A stretch of 64,000 nucleotides of DNA from Prolixibacteraceae bacterium UBA1413. Lineage in GTDB: Bacteria; Bacteroidota; Bacteroidia; Bacteroidales; Prolixibacteraceae. Where the stretch lies: assembly GCA_002304925.1 (NCBI GenBank), contig DBPT01000032.1, positions 133,204-197,203 of the forward strand. Direction: 5' to 3'. A program made the position numbers and the translations under genes. The notes under the pieces were generated by a model. That model was not told where the DNA came from, searched no databases, and saw only the letters and a program-made list of their open reading frames with translations. This document shows positions 36,306 to 45,011 of this stretch, one piece after another (within the stretch, counting starts at the first letter, position 1; each line of letters begins with the position of its first letter).

Positions 36306-38936
36306 CTATTTTTTTATAATTTTAAAAGTTTTCCCTCTGATTTTTAAAAAATAGATCCCTGGAGGGTGGTTTTTCAGGTCAATGAAGTTGTTTTTTCCGG
36401 AAGAGAGCAGGGTGCCTGGAAGGGAAAAGAGGTGCCAGACGTCTCCTGCAGATCCCGCAATGTGGAAAACGGCGACCGAAGGATTGGGATAAATTCTGAT
36501 CTGATCGTCAGCCTGGGGATGGATAATAGCCGTTACCGGCAGGCAGGGGCTTAGGCCTGTCAGGCCTCCCGCACATACTCCGCAGCTGTCGGTAAAGGCG
36601 GTTCCTCCGGGATCTCCGTTGCAGTCGCGCCATGGCCCAGCATTGGCGGCTATCGTGCCCATCAGCCAGGCCAGTTCCGCATTCCAGTAAATGCCGGGTT
36701 CAAGGGTGGGGGCTGATTGAACGTTGAGAAACCTTTTCCATGGGTGACTGATGATGGGGATCGTGGTCTCGTCAAAAGCGTTGATATTTCCGCAGAGGTA
36801 CCCGGGGGGCGCATTGAAGTTGTCGTCCCAGAAAAAGCTGTACAAATCGACCCCGTGAAGCGCATCTCCATAACCGGTGACGAAGATACGGCCGACGGGA
36901 TTCCTGCCCAGGATCCAGTCGATACAGTGGGTCATTGCGTTTTTGAATTTCACCTGCCGGGTCCACTGGTATACCTGGTCATAAACATAGGCATGAGTGG
37001 CAATCAGCCCGGAAGAGCCCCAGAAAAGGTGGTTGGGAGCCGCCAGGGGAATGTTGTACGAGGTATATTCAATGCGCGCCATCGTCCATAGGGCGAGCCT
37101 GATAAATTCATTTTTAAGTTTCTGTATGATGATTTTGTCGGCCTCCGGACGGGGGGATTGAATGTAATCCATGTACCCCAGATTGATCCATTGTTGTTCG
37201 AGTCCGCTGATGATTCCGCCCCAGGCCTGGTTTTCATGATAATCGGAGAGCGGGTTGCTGAAACGGGAAACGAACCAGTTGTTATATTCCGGCTTGCCGG
37301 TGGCATTGAAGAGGTTGATGGCAGCGGTGGCCCGTATGGCCTGGTCGTGGCCGTCATCGAGGCTATACCCGTATTCTTTTCCTGTGGCCGGATCAATAGG
37401 GCTGACATTCCCGGGATGTTCCGACAGCCATGTCCATGATTTTTCGGCATGAGCCAGTAAAGTGTCAGCATATTCCGCATAACAGGGGTAACTTTTAAAC
37501 AAGGGGTAGGCTTTGGCGAATAAGGCGGCCAGAACTGCTGCCGCCGATGAAGAGACATCACTGACTGTCGGGAGGGGATGCCTGCTGTGCTGAGTGACAA
37601 AAAAATGGGTCGATCCGTCAGCATTCCGGAGTTTCTCATACCAGTCAAGCTCATATTTAATCAACTCGACCAGGTCGTTTTGCCCCGATGCCGATTCGGG
37701 AAGGTTGAGCGATTTTTTCTGTACCTTGCTGCCTGACTGCCGGAGGGTTTCCAACAGCCACCAGACGGCTTCAAAAGGGGCATGGGTATCCATATGGGTA
37801 TCCCCGGCATCAAACCACCCTCCTCTGACATCCCGCGTTCCCTCCTTGTAATCATACCCGGCATGATTTCCGTTTTCGAACAGGGCAGGTCGTGTATGTC
37901 CTTCGCCATAGGGTTCCGTGATGGCTTCCCCTGACCGGGAATAGTAAAAGAAGCGCAGGACATCCCTGAAAATCCGGTTGTAAACCGTATCGGAGATGGC
38001 GAATACAGGGGATTCCTGAAAAGGTTCCTCTAACCTCAGTGTATAACTCCCGGGTTCCTGAACAGAGGTGAAATCGGCATGATAGACCACATCTCCGTCC
38101 TGCCCCCACTCCTCGGTATTGTAAGGTGTTTTCTTAACAAGCTTTCCTCTGAAAACCACGGAATCAGTACCTGCAGCCACCAGGGAAAAGTCCTGCAGCT
38201 CCCCCTCAGGAGGGTATTGTTTGTCAAAACTGATGAAGGCCAGTTTTTGCTGCTGTGGCAAAAAACCGACCTGATTAACCTTCCAGGCGTCCTGATAGGG
38301 ATTTTCAACCGAAGGCACGATTTCCATCCTTTCGATGAGCATTCTGTTGGTATCGGCATAAAAGCCGGTGCCCACGAACCGGAGAAGGTGAATCCTGGTC
38401 AGGTTGATCCTGGGATTGACTTTCACGAAATCGGCCAAGGGGATATACACATCCTTCCATTCGGTCACGGGGGAGAGGTAATGGCTGAGGAGCACGCCGG
38501 CCGATTGTTCCGGAAAGCCTGCTTTTACATTGTTTTCCTGTGAAAAAAGCTGTATTTCCAGGTTGGCTCCCCGGGCAATTTTCTCCCATTTGAGCCGCAG
38601 ATGCAACAGGGGGTGATCTCCCATGCGGAGGCCGTTCACGGCCATTCCGTTGCCGATTCTGAAAATCACGTTCCACCAACCCGATGGCTTAACCGATTCA
38701 AGAAGGAGAGCACCCACCTCTCCTATCCTGACCACGGGAACATCGCCTGATATATTCGTGAAGCGGGCCGCCCCTCCCTGGTATACGTCCGACTTGTAGG
38801 TATCCCAACTGCGATAGGCAGTTACGGGATTAAACCAAGGAATGGAGGGGCCGCTTTGGTATCCCTGACCGGCACTTTCGGCTGACAGAAACAAGAAACC
38901 AAGCAGAATAAAAAGGCAATTTTTTCGCATCTTCAT
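36306..38936 (-). CDS. T9SS-secreted GH9 family glycoside hydrolase
   Basis: GH9 enzymes are inverting endoglucanases and related beta-glucanases. The 876-residue protein has a signal peptide (LFILLGFLFLSAESAGQ), a beta-sandwich region (~30-205), the CelD-type Ig-like domain (~213-310, VNQVGFLPQQQKLAF), and an (alpha/alpha)6 catalytic domain with GGWFDAGD at ~372 (nucleophile-side Asp motif) and the acid-side motif EPGIYWNAELAWLMG near 745. A cysteine-rich linker follows (DCNGDPGGTAFTDSCGVCAG), and a T9SS sorting domain (IRIYPNPSVAVFHI ... PGIYFLKIRGKT) ends it. Both catalytic motifs look intact. A TATCTTTG box (38966-38959) sits 22 nt upstream of the start. Confidence 0.92.
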   Translation of the reverse strand: MKMRKNCLFILLGFLFLSAESAGQGYQSGPSIPWFNPVTAYRSWDTYKSDVYQGGAARFTNISGDVPVVRIGEVGALLLESVKPSGWWNVIFRIGNGMAVNGLRMGDHPLLHLRLKWEKIARGANLEIQLFSQENNVKAGFPEQSAGVLLSHYLSPVTEWKDVYIPLADFVKVNPRINLTRIHLLRFVGTGFYADTNRMLIERMEIVPSVENPYQDAWKVNQVGFLPQQQKLAFISFDKQYPPEGELQDFSLVAAGTDSVVFRGKLVKKTPYNTEEWGQDGDVVYHADFTSVQEPGSYTLRLEEPFQESPVFAISDTVYNRIFRDVLRFFYYSRSGEAITEPYGEGHTRPALFENGNHAGYDYKEGTRDVRGGWFDAGDTHMDTHAPFEAVWWLLETLRQSGSKVQKKSLNLPESASGQNDLVELIKYELDWYEKLRNADGSTHFFVTQHSRHPLPTVSDVSSSAAAVLAALFAKAYPLFKSYPCYAEYADTLLAHAEKSWTWLSEHPGNVSPIDPATGKEYGYSLDDGHDQAIRATAAINLFNATGKPEYNNWFVSRFSNPLSDYHENQAWGGIISGLEQQWINLGYMDYIQSPRPEADKIIIQKLKNEFIRLALWTMARIEYTSYNIPLAAPNHLFWGSSGLIATHAYVYDQVYQWTRQVKFKNAMTHCIDWILGRNPVGRIFVTGYGDALHGVDLYSFFWDDNFNAPPGYLCGNINAFDETTIPIISHPWKRFLNVQSAPTLEPGIYWNAELAWLMGTIAANAGPWRDCNGDPGGTAFTDSCGVCAGGLTGLSPCLPVTAIIHPQADDQIRIYPNPSVAVFHIAGSAGDVWHLFSLPGTLLSSGKNNFIDLKNHPPGIYFLKIRGKTFKIIKK

Positions 38937-38958
38937 CCTTGTTATATGCGCCAGTTTT

Positions 38959-38966
38959 CAAAGATA
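38959..38966 (-). promoter_or_regulatory. Candidate -7 box for the GH9 gene
   Basis: On the minus strand TATCTTTG is an exact TAnnTTTG match, 22 nt upstream of the ATG at 38936. No clear -33 box. Confidence 0.45.
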
Positions 38967-39120
38967 ACACTTCAGACCATCTCCCTTTTCCATTTTTGAG
39001 TATATTTTGCCACCTGCGTGAAGTCACCCGCAATAAATGGAACAGTTCCTTCTTTAAATCATGCTGCCTGTAAGAGCTTCCGTCAAAAGGATTTGTAAAA
39101 TTATTATTTTTATCTGTTTA

Positions 39121-39155
39121 ACAGTTAATTAAAGAGGGAAACAGATTAATTAAAG
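39121..39155. promoter_or_regulatory. Two direct repeats, possible operator
   Basis: ACAGTTAATTAAAG (39121-39134) and ACAGATTAATTAAAG (39141-39155) start 20 bp apart, two helical turns, between the divergent GH9 and propeller promoters. The spacing fits a dimeric regulator binding one face of the DNA; no regulator is encoded nearby. Confidence 0.35.
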
Positions 39156-39208
39156 TATATAGTCCTGTTATTTTTCAGGTTATCGGCCGCTTGCCTTGTT
39201 TCATTTGT

Positions 39209-39216
39209 TAAATTTG
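39209..39216 (+). promoter_or_regulatory. Candidate -7 box for the propeller and GH172 genes
   Basis: TAAATTTG exactly matches TAnnTTTG, 31 nt upstream of the ATG at 39248. A TTG lies 15 nt upstream (39191-39193), closer than the usual -33 spacing. Confidence 0.45.
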
Positions 39217-39247
39217 GATCGGGAATTAACTTAAACCTTTAAGCAAT

Positions 39248-40207
39248 ATGAGGAGATGGATCACGACTTTGGGACTTTTATGCTCCGTCATTCTGACGGG
39301 CAGGGGTCAGAGTCCCAATGACCTTCCCTTGGTGGGGAACGGGGAATTCAAAAAAATCTTTGATCAAAGTGTCGGAGAAAAGGATCAGTGGTATATAAAT
39401 GACCATTGTTTCATCCGGGGGCCTGACGGGAAATGGCATATGATCGGCATCACCGGCAGGGATGCTCCCAAAGAGGATATTCACGGTCACCTGGCCCATG
39501 CCGTTGCCGACAGCCTCATGGGGAAATGGGAGAAGAAGCCATATGCTTTGTCGGCGCGGCGTGATCTCTTTGAAACGGTCTTGTGGGCGCCCCATATCGT
39601 GAAAAAAGGGGATATTTATTATATGTTTTATTGCGGTGGGGATCCTGACAACCGGCGGTACCAAATCAACCTGGCTACCAGCAAGGATCTGTATGAATGG
39701 TCGAGGTATGTTGGAAATCCGCTCTTTACCGAGGGTTATGACGGGCGGGATCCCTTTGTCTTTCATGATGAACTGAATGATCGCTGGATCATCTATTACA
39801 CAGCCACTACCAAACCTCATGGCGGTTATCACATCGTGGCCGCCCGGACCAGTGACGATCTCCTGCACTGGTCGCAGGAGCGTATCGTGGTCTTCAGGGA
39901 TCATGAAAAAGGCACCTGGGGGGGGAATACCGAATCTCCGGTAGTGATCCGCAGGGGGGACTGGTATTACCTGTTCATCGGTCCGGGAGCCAGTTATGTG
40001 ACCACAAAGGTTTACCGGTCAAGGGACCTCTTTTATTGGGACCGGGATGAAGACGAAGTGGCCATCCTCGAAGCCCATGCCCCGGAGTTTATTACCGATG
40101 AAAACGGGACATGGTATATCAGTCATTGCGGATTGGTGCGCGGAGGATTGTACCTGGCCCCCTTTTATTGGAACGATGAGGTTCAACAAAAGCTGAATTA
40201 TAAATAG
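39248..40207 (+). CDS. Secreted five-bladed beta-propeller glycosidase, GH43/GH32-like
   Basis: The 319-residue protein has a signal peptide (MRRWITTLGLLCSVILTGRGQ) and repeated blade motifs (WHMIGITG, IYYMFYCGG, WIIYYTATT, WYYLFIGPG). Three acidic positions fit the clan's catalytic triad: Asp in INDHCFIRGPDG, Asp in GRDPFVFHDE, and Glu in NTESPVVIRRGDW. GH43 and GH32 families act mostly on furanosides such as arabinofuranose or fructofuranose; I cannot choose the family. It is followed 70 nt later by GH172 on the same strand, which suggests an exo-acting pair on one furanoside substrate. Confidence 0.75.
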   Translation: MRRWITTLGLLCSVILTGRGQSPNDLPLVGNGEFKKIFDQSVGEKDQWYINDHCFIRGPDGKWHMIGITGRDAPKEDIHGHLAHAVADSLMGKWEKKPYALSARRDLFETVLWAPHIVKKGDIYYMFYCGGDPDNRRYQINLATSKDLYEWSRYVGNPLFTEGYDGRDPFVFHDELNDRWIIYYTATTKPHGGYHIVAARTSDDLLHWSQERIVVFRDHEKGTWGGNTESPVVIRRGDWYYLFIGPGASYVTTKVYRSRDLFYWDRDEDEVAILEAHAPEFITDENGTWYISHCGLVRGGLYLAPFYWNDEVQQKLNYK

Positions 40208-40277
40208 GAATGTATGCCGAAACGCCGGAATCGGCTTGTAATTTTCTTTAACCAAATAATACTTAATTTTTAATCCT

Positions 40278-41456
40278 ATGAAAAGAGTATTTATTGCTGC
40301 CATGCTGGGTATTATCATGTTCACGAGTATGGCCCAGACGACTGATTTGTTATCGGGACTGACGACCATCAAGGAGGGGGTTCGCTCCAAAAGGGTCAGC
40401 AGTTATGACCGCACCGGGGGGAACGGGGACAATGTGTATATGATCAAGCCCGGGGAGAGCCGCACATTGTTTGATGTCAAAGGGGCGGGTATCATCACGC
40501 ATATCTGGGTGACCATCGCTCCCCGGCCCGAACAGTTAAACCGTAGCGACATCATTTTGAAGATGTACTGGGACGGGCTGGAGGAACCTTCGGTACTTTC
40601 CCCGATCGGTCCGTTTTTTGGTCAGGGATGGAACGAAAGTTATGACTACACCTCTCTTCCCCTGTCGGTAGGGCCGGCCGGAGGAACAGGTATGGTCTCC
40701 TATTTCCAGATGCCCTTTGAAAACGGAGCCAAGATTATTATCGAGAACCAGGCGGATATCGCCATTGATGCCTTCTATTATTACATCGACTATGTCGAAA
40801 TGGACCAGCTTCCCAAGAACAGCGGCCGGTTCCATGCCTGGTTTAACAGGAAGATCACAGCAGCCCCCGAAGCCGGGGAAAACGAATGGGGAGTTCTGGA
40901 TAAAAAGGTCCCATTAAATCCTTTCGGTACCGACAACTACATCTTTGCTGAAATCGAAGGAAAAGGCCATTTTGTCGGGGTTAACTATTACGTCCAGAAT
41001 CCCAGTATCATGTGGTATGGTGAAGGGGATGACATGTTTTTCATTGACGGTGAAGAAAAAGCTTCCATTCACGGAACAGGGACGGAGGATTACTTTAACA
41101 CCTCCTGGTGTCCACGGACGCACTATCTCCATCCGTTTTACGGATATCCCAGAGTCTCCAATGAAACTGGTTGGCTCTACCGCACCCATGTCTTCCGGTT
41201 TCATATCACAGATCCGATCTATTTCGACAAATCCCTGAAGGCTACCATTGAGCACGGACATGCCAACGTGCTCACGCTGGATCTGGCCAGCGTGGCTTAC
41301 TGGTATACCCTGGAGGCAAAAGGGGTCGCCCCGATCCCCGACAAGGAACACCGCAAATTCATGCCTTATATCGGCGCCAATGAGATCTTGCGCTGGAGAC
41401 ATGAATGGCGTAAAAACCACGGGAATGATCCTACCTTGTGGGGAAACGAAGAATAA
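40278..41456 (+). CDS. DUF2961 / GH172 family furanosidase (short form)
   Basis: GH172 members act on alpha-D-arabinofuranosides or alpha-D-fructofuranosides. The 392-residue protein has a signal peptide (FIAAMLGIIMFTSMAQ) and the family opening (VSSYDRTGGNGDN, KGAGIITHIWVTIA). The two catalytic-type glutamates lie in GEGDDMFFIDG (E249) and HGTGTEDYF (E270), 21 residues apart, the same separation I recall for the characterised Bifidobacterium enzyme (E270/E291). The rest is a double jelly-roll core. It follows the propeller gene and ends 20 nt before the convergent beta-helix gene. A second, longer GH172 is at 45012-46988. Confidence 0.9.
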   Translation: MKRVFIAAMLGIIMFTSMAQTTDLLSGLTTIKEGVRSKRVSSYDRTGGNGDNVYMIKPGESRTLFDVKGAGIITHIWVTIAPRPEQLNRSDIILKMYWDGLEEPSVLSPIGPFFGQGWNESYDYTSLPLSVGPAGGTGMVSYFQMPFENGAKIIIENQADIAIDAFYYYIDYVEMDQLPKNSGRFHAWFNRKITAAPEAGENEWGVLDKKVPLNPFGTDNYIFAEIEGKGHFVGVNYYVQNPSIMWYGEGDDMFFIDGEEKASIHGTGTEDYFNTSWCPRTHYLHPFYGYPRVSNETGWLYRTHVFRFHITDPIYFDKSLKATIEHGHANVLTLDLASVAYWYTLEAKGVAPIPDKEHRKFMPYIGANEILRWRHEWRKNHGNDPTLWGNEE

Positions 41457-41476
41457 CACCACCCCCGGGGGGCTAC

Positions 41477-42823
41477 TTATTTCCGGAGCCCGGAAACCTG
41501 AACCTCAAACGCCCCGATATCGGGATGCTTGCCTAAGGGAACAGGGGTTTCCTTGAAATCAACCACGGAGGTCCTGCCGGTGATCGTACCTTTGTCAACG
41601 GCGGGACTTCTTTTTTTCAGCTGATAGGTATAGGGGGCCTTCCCTTTTCCCTTGAAGCAGGGATTCACCTGATACAACTCTGTAGGATGAAGGGAGGTTC
41701 CTAGCCTGGGAAGACTCCCGTCGACCGACCAGTAGAGATTGTGGGTATGGTGATGATCATCTGTGTTGCCGCAGGTAAAAACAGTCACCGTTGAATCCAC
41801 CACAATGATGTTATTCCTGATGGTCACACCGCCGTAATCACAGCAAAACACGGCCGGCACGATGGCATTTTTCACCTGTTGACGGCGCAGTATGGTATTG
41901 TTTTCAATGGTGGCGTCATGGGTAGGAGCCCACAGCATCACAAAATCCTGGTAATCATCACTTACGTTATATTCCACCCGCAGCTCGTATGTCTCGGTCT
42001 TGCTGATATCGGCATTCCAGCTGACTTCCAGGAAGCCCATGTTGGAATGGCTGTAGTTGTGATGGATATATATATTTCTTTTCGGATTCCTTCCGTCATC
42101 TAGTTCTATTGCTCCCCCGTCAGCGCCGAATTCTCCGCCGATATAATAATAATCTCTGATGATATTGTAAGAGACTTCCTGGTTGCTGTTTCCCAGATGA
42201 ATGGCGATGGGCCCCCATCCGGGAAAGGAAAGGGGCCGTTTGTTGGCACTGTGGAAATGGTTGCGGGTAATCAGGGAATGCTCTCCGGTCGACTGAACTC
42301 CCTTGGGGCAGTCGGAGAATTCGCAGTGTGAAACGGTACAATAATTGGCCCCGAGCATGATCCGGACCGCACCTGTTTCCCAGATGTCGGTATAATACTG
42401 GTCGTGGTCGGGCGCAGCGGCGCAGCCGTAAAAGGACAATCCCATCACCTTCAGATAGCTGCCTGAAAGACGAATGGCATTTCCGCCGAGCACCTCACGG
42501 TCGGGATTGGTAAAAAGGGGGGCTTTCCCCTTTCCATACCGGGTAAGCACGATCGGTGATCCTTCGGTGCCGGAATCCCTGATTTCCAATCCTCCCGAAA
42601 AATGGGAGCCTGCGGCAAAGAGTAGGGTATCGCCGGGAACCAGATGAAGATGAGTGACAGGCAGGGTGGTTTTCCATGCTTGGCGTTCAGATAGCCCTGA
42701 ACGGGAATCTGATCCCTTAACGGAATCGATATAATACCTGGTTCCGCCGGAGGTCGGAAGACCCGCCAGCAACAATACCAGCAGGATCATGACCTGCCGT
42801 GCAAAAGACTTTTCATTTTTCAT
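41477..42823 (-). CDS. Secreted right-handed parallel beta-helix protein
   Basis: The 448-residue protein has a signal peptide (VMILLVLLLAGLPTSGG), then the common start of polysaccharide-acting beta-helix proteins (RYYIDSVKGSDSRSGLSERQ) and repeated coil strands (LKVMGLSFYGCAA, CTVSHCEFSDCPKG, SLITRNHFHSANK, ATIENNTILRR, VTIRNNIIVVDS). Such folds include lyases, GH28-like and other glycosidases; no diagnostic catalytic set is evident. The C-terminus (HPDIGAFEV) is typical. It is the last gene of the probable cassette B operon, 23 nt after the toroid gene. A 7-bp hairpin, TTTCCGG/CCGGAAA at 41480-41496, overlaps its end. Confidence 0.8.
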   Translation of the reverse strand: MKNEKSFARQVMILLVLLLAGLPTSGGTRYYIDSVKGSDSRSGLSERQAWKTTLPVTHLHLVPGDTLLFAAGSHFSGGLEIRDSGTEGSPIVLTRYGKGKAPLFTNPDREVLGGNAIRLSGSYLKVMGLSFYGCAAAPDHDQYYTDIWETGAVRIMLGANYCTVSHCEFSDCPKGVQSTGEHSLITRNHFHSANKRPLSFPGWGPIAIHLGNSNQEVSYNIIRDYYYIGGEFGADGGAIELDDGRNPKRNIYIHHNYSHSNMGFLEVSWNADISKTETYELRVEYNVSDDYQDFVMLWAPTHDATIENNTILRRQQVKNAIVPAVFCCDYGGVTIRNNIIVVDSTVTVFTCGNTDDHHHTHNLYWSVDGSLPRLGTSLHPTELYQVNPCFKGKGKAPYTYQLKKRSPAVDKGTITGRTSVVDFKETPVPLGKHPDIGAFEVQVSGLRK

Positions 42824-42846
42824 ATTGTTCCGGCTCTATTGTAGGT

Positions 42847-45003
42847 TCATGGAAGGTTGATAGGTTTTATTTTTTCTGGTTTCCAAAGGGGGCGGGCAAT
42901 GAATTTTTCCCCGAAGTGGTCGGCAATCCGGTTATATGCTTCTGCGGCCGCTCCATTTCCCCAATCGTAGATGGTAAATTCGCCTATTCCTATTCCTTCG
43001 GGGCCGGTCACCCCTCCGTGGCCGTAATTCTCCATCATAAATCCATAATCCTCCTCACCGAAAAATGGCCATGCTTTTTCCCATTGCGCTTTCGTTTCGG
43101 GATTTTCAGGACAGTACATCATCTCGAAGGAGGCATAGAGGGCAGCCAATCCCCTTTGCAAATACTCTTTTCGGTGGAGTTCCCTTCCATACCGGAGGAT
43201 CAATTCCGAGAAAAGGCTCTGCCGTGAATCGTTCCACTCTCCGTCGCAGTTCATGACCCCGAATCCCCCTATGGCCCTGATATAGATATACGGGGGTTGC
43301 CAGGATGCCTGGTACATCAGCAGCTCATCCAGGGTTTTTTCCCCGTATTGCAGGTATTTCCGTTCCCCGGTAATGAGGTAACCGTCAAGCAAGGCCTCTG
43401 CCGTCCAATACATCGAAAGGGTATTTTGTTTGAATTGGTTGTTCCGGAGGACTTTCCTGCCGACAAGGTGATCACTCCCATAGCGGCAGCAGGACCAATA
43501 GGTTTCGAAATCCTCCCACTGCCCTTCCATGATAATGCGGTCTGCCACCGCGTTCAGCGCTTTCAGGGCCGGTACAAGGTACTTCCTTTCCTGGGTCACC
43601 TGGTATAGGCGGAGCAGAAAGGTGACCGACATCGAGGTTTCCGGGGATTTGTTCAGATATTCCATGGGCTTGAGGGAATCAATCGAGAGCCATCCCGGGA
43701 AAAATCCCTCTTCGTCCTGAAGTTTCAGGAGGGCATCGGCATATTGAGTGGCATAGGTGAGCAGCCGTTCGTCTTTTTCCAGTTCGGTATACCAGATCAG
43801 CATCTGATTGGCGGTGAAGCTCATATCCAGGATATGGTATGGGGCGAGGCGGGCATCCCAGGTATAGGGATTCCTGTTGCTATTTCCGAAGAAAAAGGTA
43901 TTCCACCCTTTCGAGCGGTTGTATTTTTCGCCGTTCACCTCCACGGTTTCCATTTCTGTTCCTGTTAACCCGGGAAACAGTCCGTTCCTTTGCGGAAAGG
44001 CCAAAGCCAGTTCCTTTGTTTTCAAGGCATAGTTCATTAGTTCCCGGTTATTTTCCCTTCGGGCATAACGGTACAATCCCTGCGCTGAACGAAGCGAACT
44101 GAACCAAGCCTGGTTCCAGACGGAACGGAACTCCCTTTCATTGACCTCACCGGGGTAGTTGGGACTTTGGGTGGTGTTGACGATAAAAACCGGGGCTCCC
44201 ACTTGTTGACCATTCAGTTCAAATTCCTGCCAAACGCTTTTTTCCCAGGATCCGAAGGCCCAGTTATATGCATGCGCAACCTGGTTTTTCAGCCCGTCAC
44301 GGCTTTTTGCCAGTTTTTTCCATTCCTGCTTGCCCCATTTTTTCCAAAGGAAGGAGTTAATTTTGCGCCAGGGGTTAAAGATTTTATCTTTTTGATCACT
44401 GGTGATGAGATAAAAACCAATCTCCACTTTTCCGGGGGAATAGCAAGCTCCGGGTGTTCTGACATACAGCACATGTTCCCTGACCGCGGAGTGGCTCATT
44501 CCTAGGGTCATCACATTATTTCGGGCGTCAAGATCCATATACCAGGGCGGACCCTGCGTTTTTGCCAGAAGGTCAAGATCGGGAATTAAGGTAAGCAACC
44601 GGCCGGAAGAAGAACATACCATGGCCGGAGAGCGGAACAGATGTTGGGCAATAATATGTTCGTCGGTGGGCGTAAGATGGGGAGCCCAGTGAAAGTCAGG
44701 GCTGAAGGCCGGCAGGATGTTTACCTGCCAGTCATCCAGGTGCAGGGTATCTTTCAGGTCAAAAGTTATCCTGACCCGGGTGACGTTTTTGCTGACCGAC
44801 TTGTAGCGGATACTTTTCCGGCTGTTCCCCAATTCTCCGGTTTGGATGGCGGCCACATAGTCTTTCAGGTTGCCCGGCATCACCGGTCCGGTGACCGTCT
44901 TACCGCCGGCACCCGCCGGAAACACAAGCAGGAACATCCCAAAAATCAGGTGACTGAGTTTTTTCCGGCAACGTGTTGAGTGGCTTGTCAATTTGTCTTC
45001 CAT
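42847..45003 (-). CDS. Secreted alpha/alpha-toroid-like protein of unknown family
   Basis: The 718-residue protein has a long N-region and signal segment (LSHLIFGMFLLVFPAGAGG). Residues ~40-210 look beta-rich. From ~250 on, repeating helix pairs dominate (AQGLYRYARRENNRELMNYA, QLIWYT-like stretches, LLRLYQVTQERKYLVPALKA, LLDGYLITGERKYLQYGEKT), with Trp/Tyr-rich loops (FETYWSCCRYGSD, YIYIRAIGGFGVMNCDGEWN, ENYGHGGVTGPEGIG). This pattern fits an (alpha/alpha)6 glycosidase or lyase. I considered GH127/DUF1680 and GH88/105 but saw no diagnostic motif. It starts 8 nt after the long GH172 gene on the same transcript. Confidence 0.65.
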   Translation of the reverse strand: MEDKLTSHSTRCRKKLSHLIFGMFLLVFPAGAGGKTVTGPVMPGNLKDYVAAIQTGELGNSRKSIRYKSVSKNVTRVRITFDLKDTLHLDDWQVNILPAFSPDFHWAPHLTPTDEHIIAQHLFRSPAMVCSSSGRLLTLIPDLDLLAKTQGPPWYMDLDARNNVMTLGMSHSAVREHVLYVRTPGACYSPGKVEIGFYLITSDQKDKIFNPWRKINSFLWKKWGKQEWKKLAKSRDGLKNQVAHAYNWAFGSWEKSVWQEFELNGQQVGAPVFIVNTTQSPNYPGEVNEREFRSVWNQAWFSSLRSAQGLYRYARRENNRELMNYALKTKELALAFPQRNGLFPGLTGTEMETVEVNGEKYNRSKGWNTFFFGNSNRNPYTWDARLAPYHILDMSFTANQMLIWYTELEKDERLLTYATQYADALLKLQDEEGFFPGWLSIDSLKPMEYLNKSPETSMSVTFLLRLYQVTQERKYLVPALKALNAVADRIIMEGQWEDFETYWSCCRYGSDHLVGRKVLRNNQFKQNTLSMYWTAEALLDGYLITGERKYLQYGEKTLDELLMYQASWQPPYIYIRAIGGFGVMNCDGEWNDSRQSLFSELILRYGRELHRKEYLQRGLAALYASFEMMYCPENPETKAQWEKAWPFFGEEDYGFMMENYGHGGVTGPEGIGIGEFTIYDWGNGAAAEAYNRIADHFGEKFIARPLWKPEKIKPINLP

Positions 45004-45011
45004 ATTTGAAG

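Larger units (their letters stand above)
38937..39247. other. Divergent promoter region between GH9 and propeller genes (311 bp)
   Basis: It holds a minus-strand -7 box for GH9, a plus-strand -7 box for the propeller gene, a palindrome CTGTTTAACAG at 39114-39124 and two direct repeats at 39121-39155. No ORF or RNA gene is visible. The middle part (~38980-39090) shows nothing I can name. Confidence 0.55.

Noticed and set aside
41457..41496. Terminator between the convergent GH172 and beta-helix genes
   Set aside because: The CCCCCGGGGGG palindrome has no loop, and the TTTCCGG/CCGGAAA hairpin overlaps the stop codon and lacks a T-run on either strand.
42847..45003. GH127/DUF1680 beta-L-arabinofuranosidase
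   Set aside because: The typical zinc-cysteine motif was not seen; the CC pair in YWSCCRYG is not enough.
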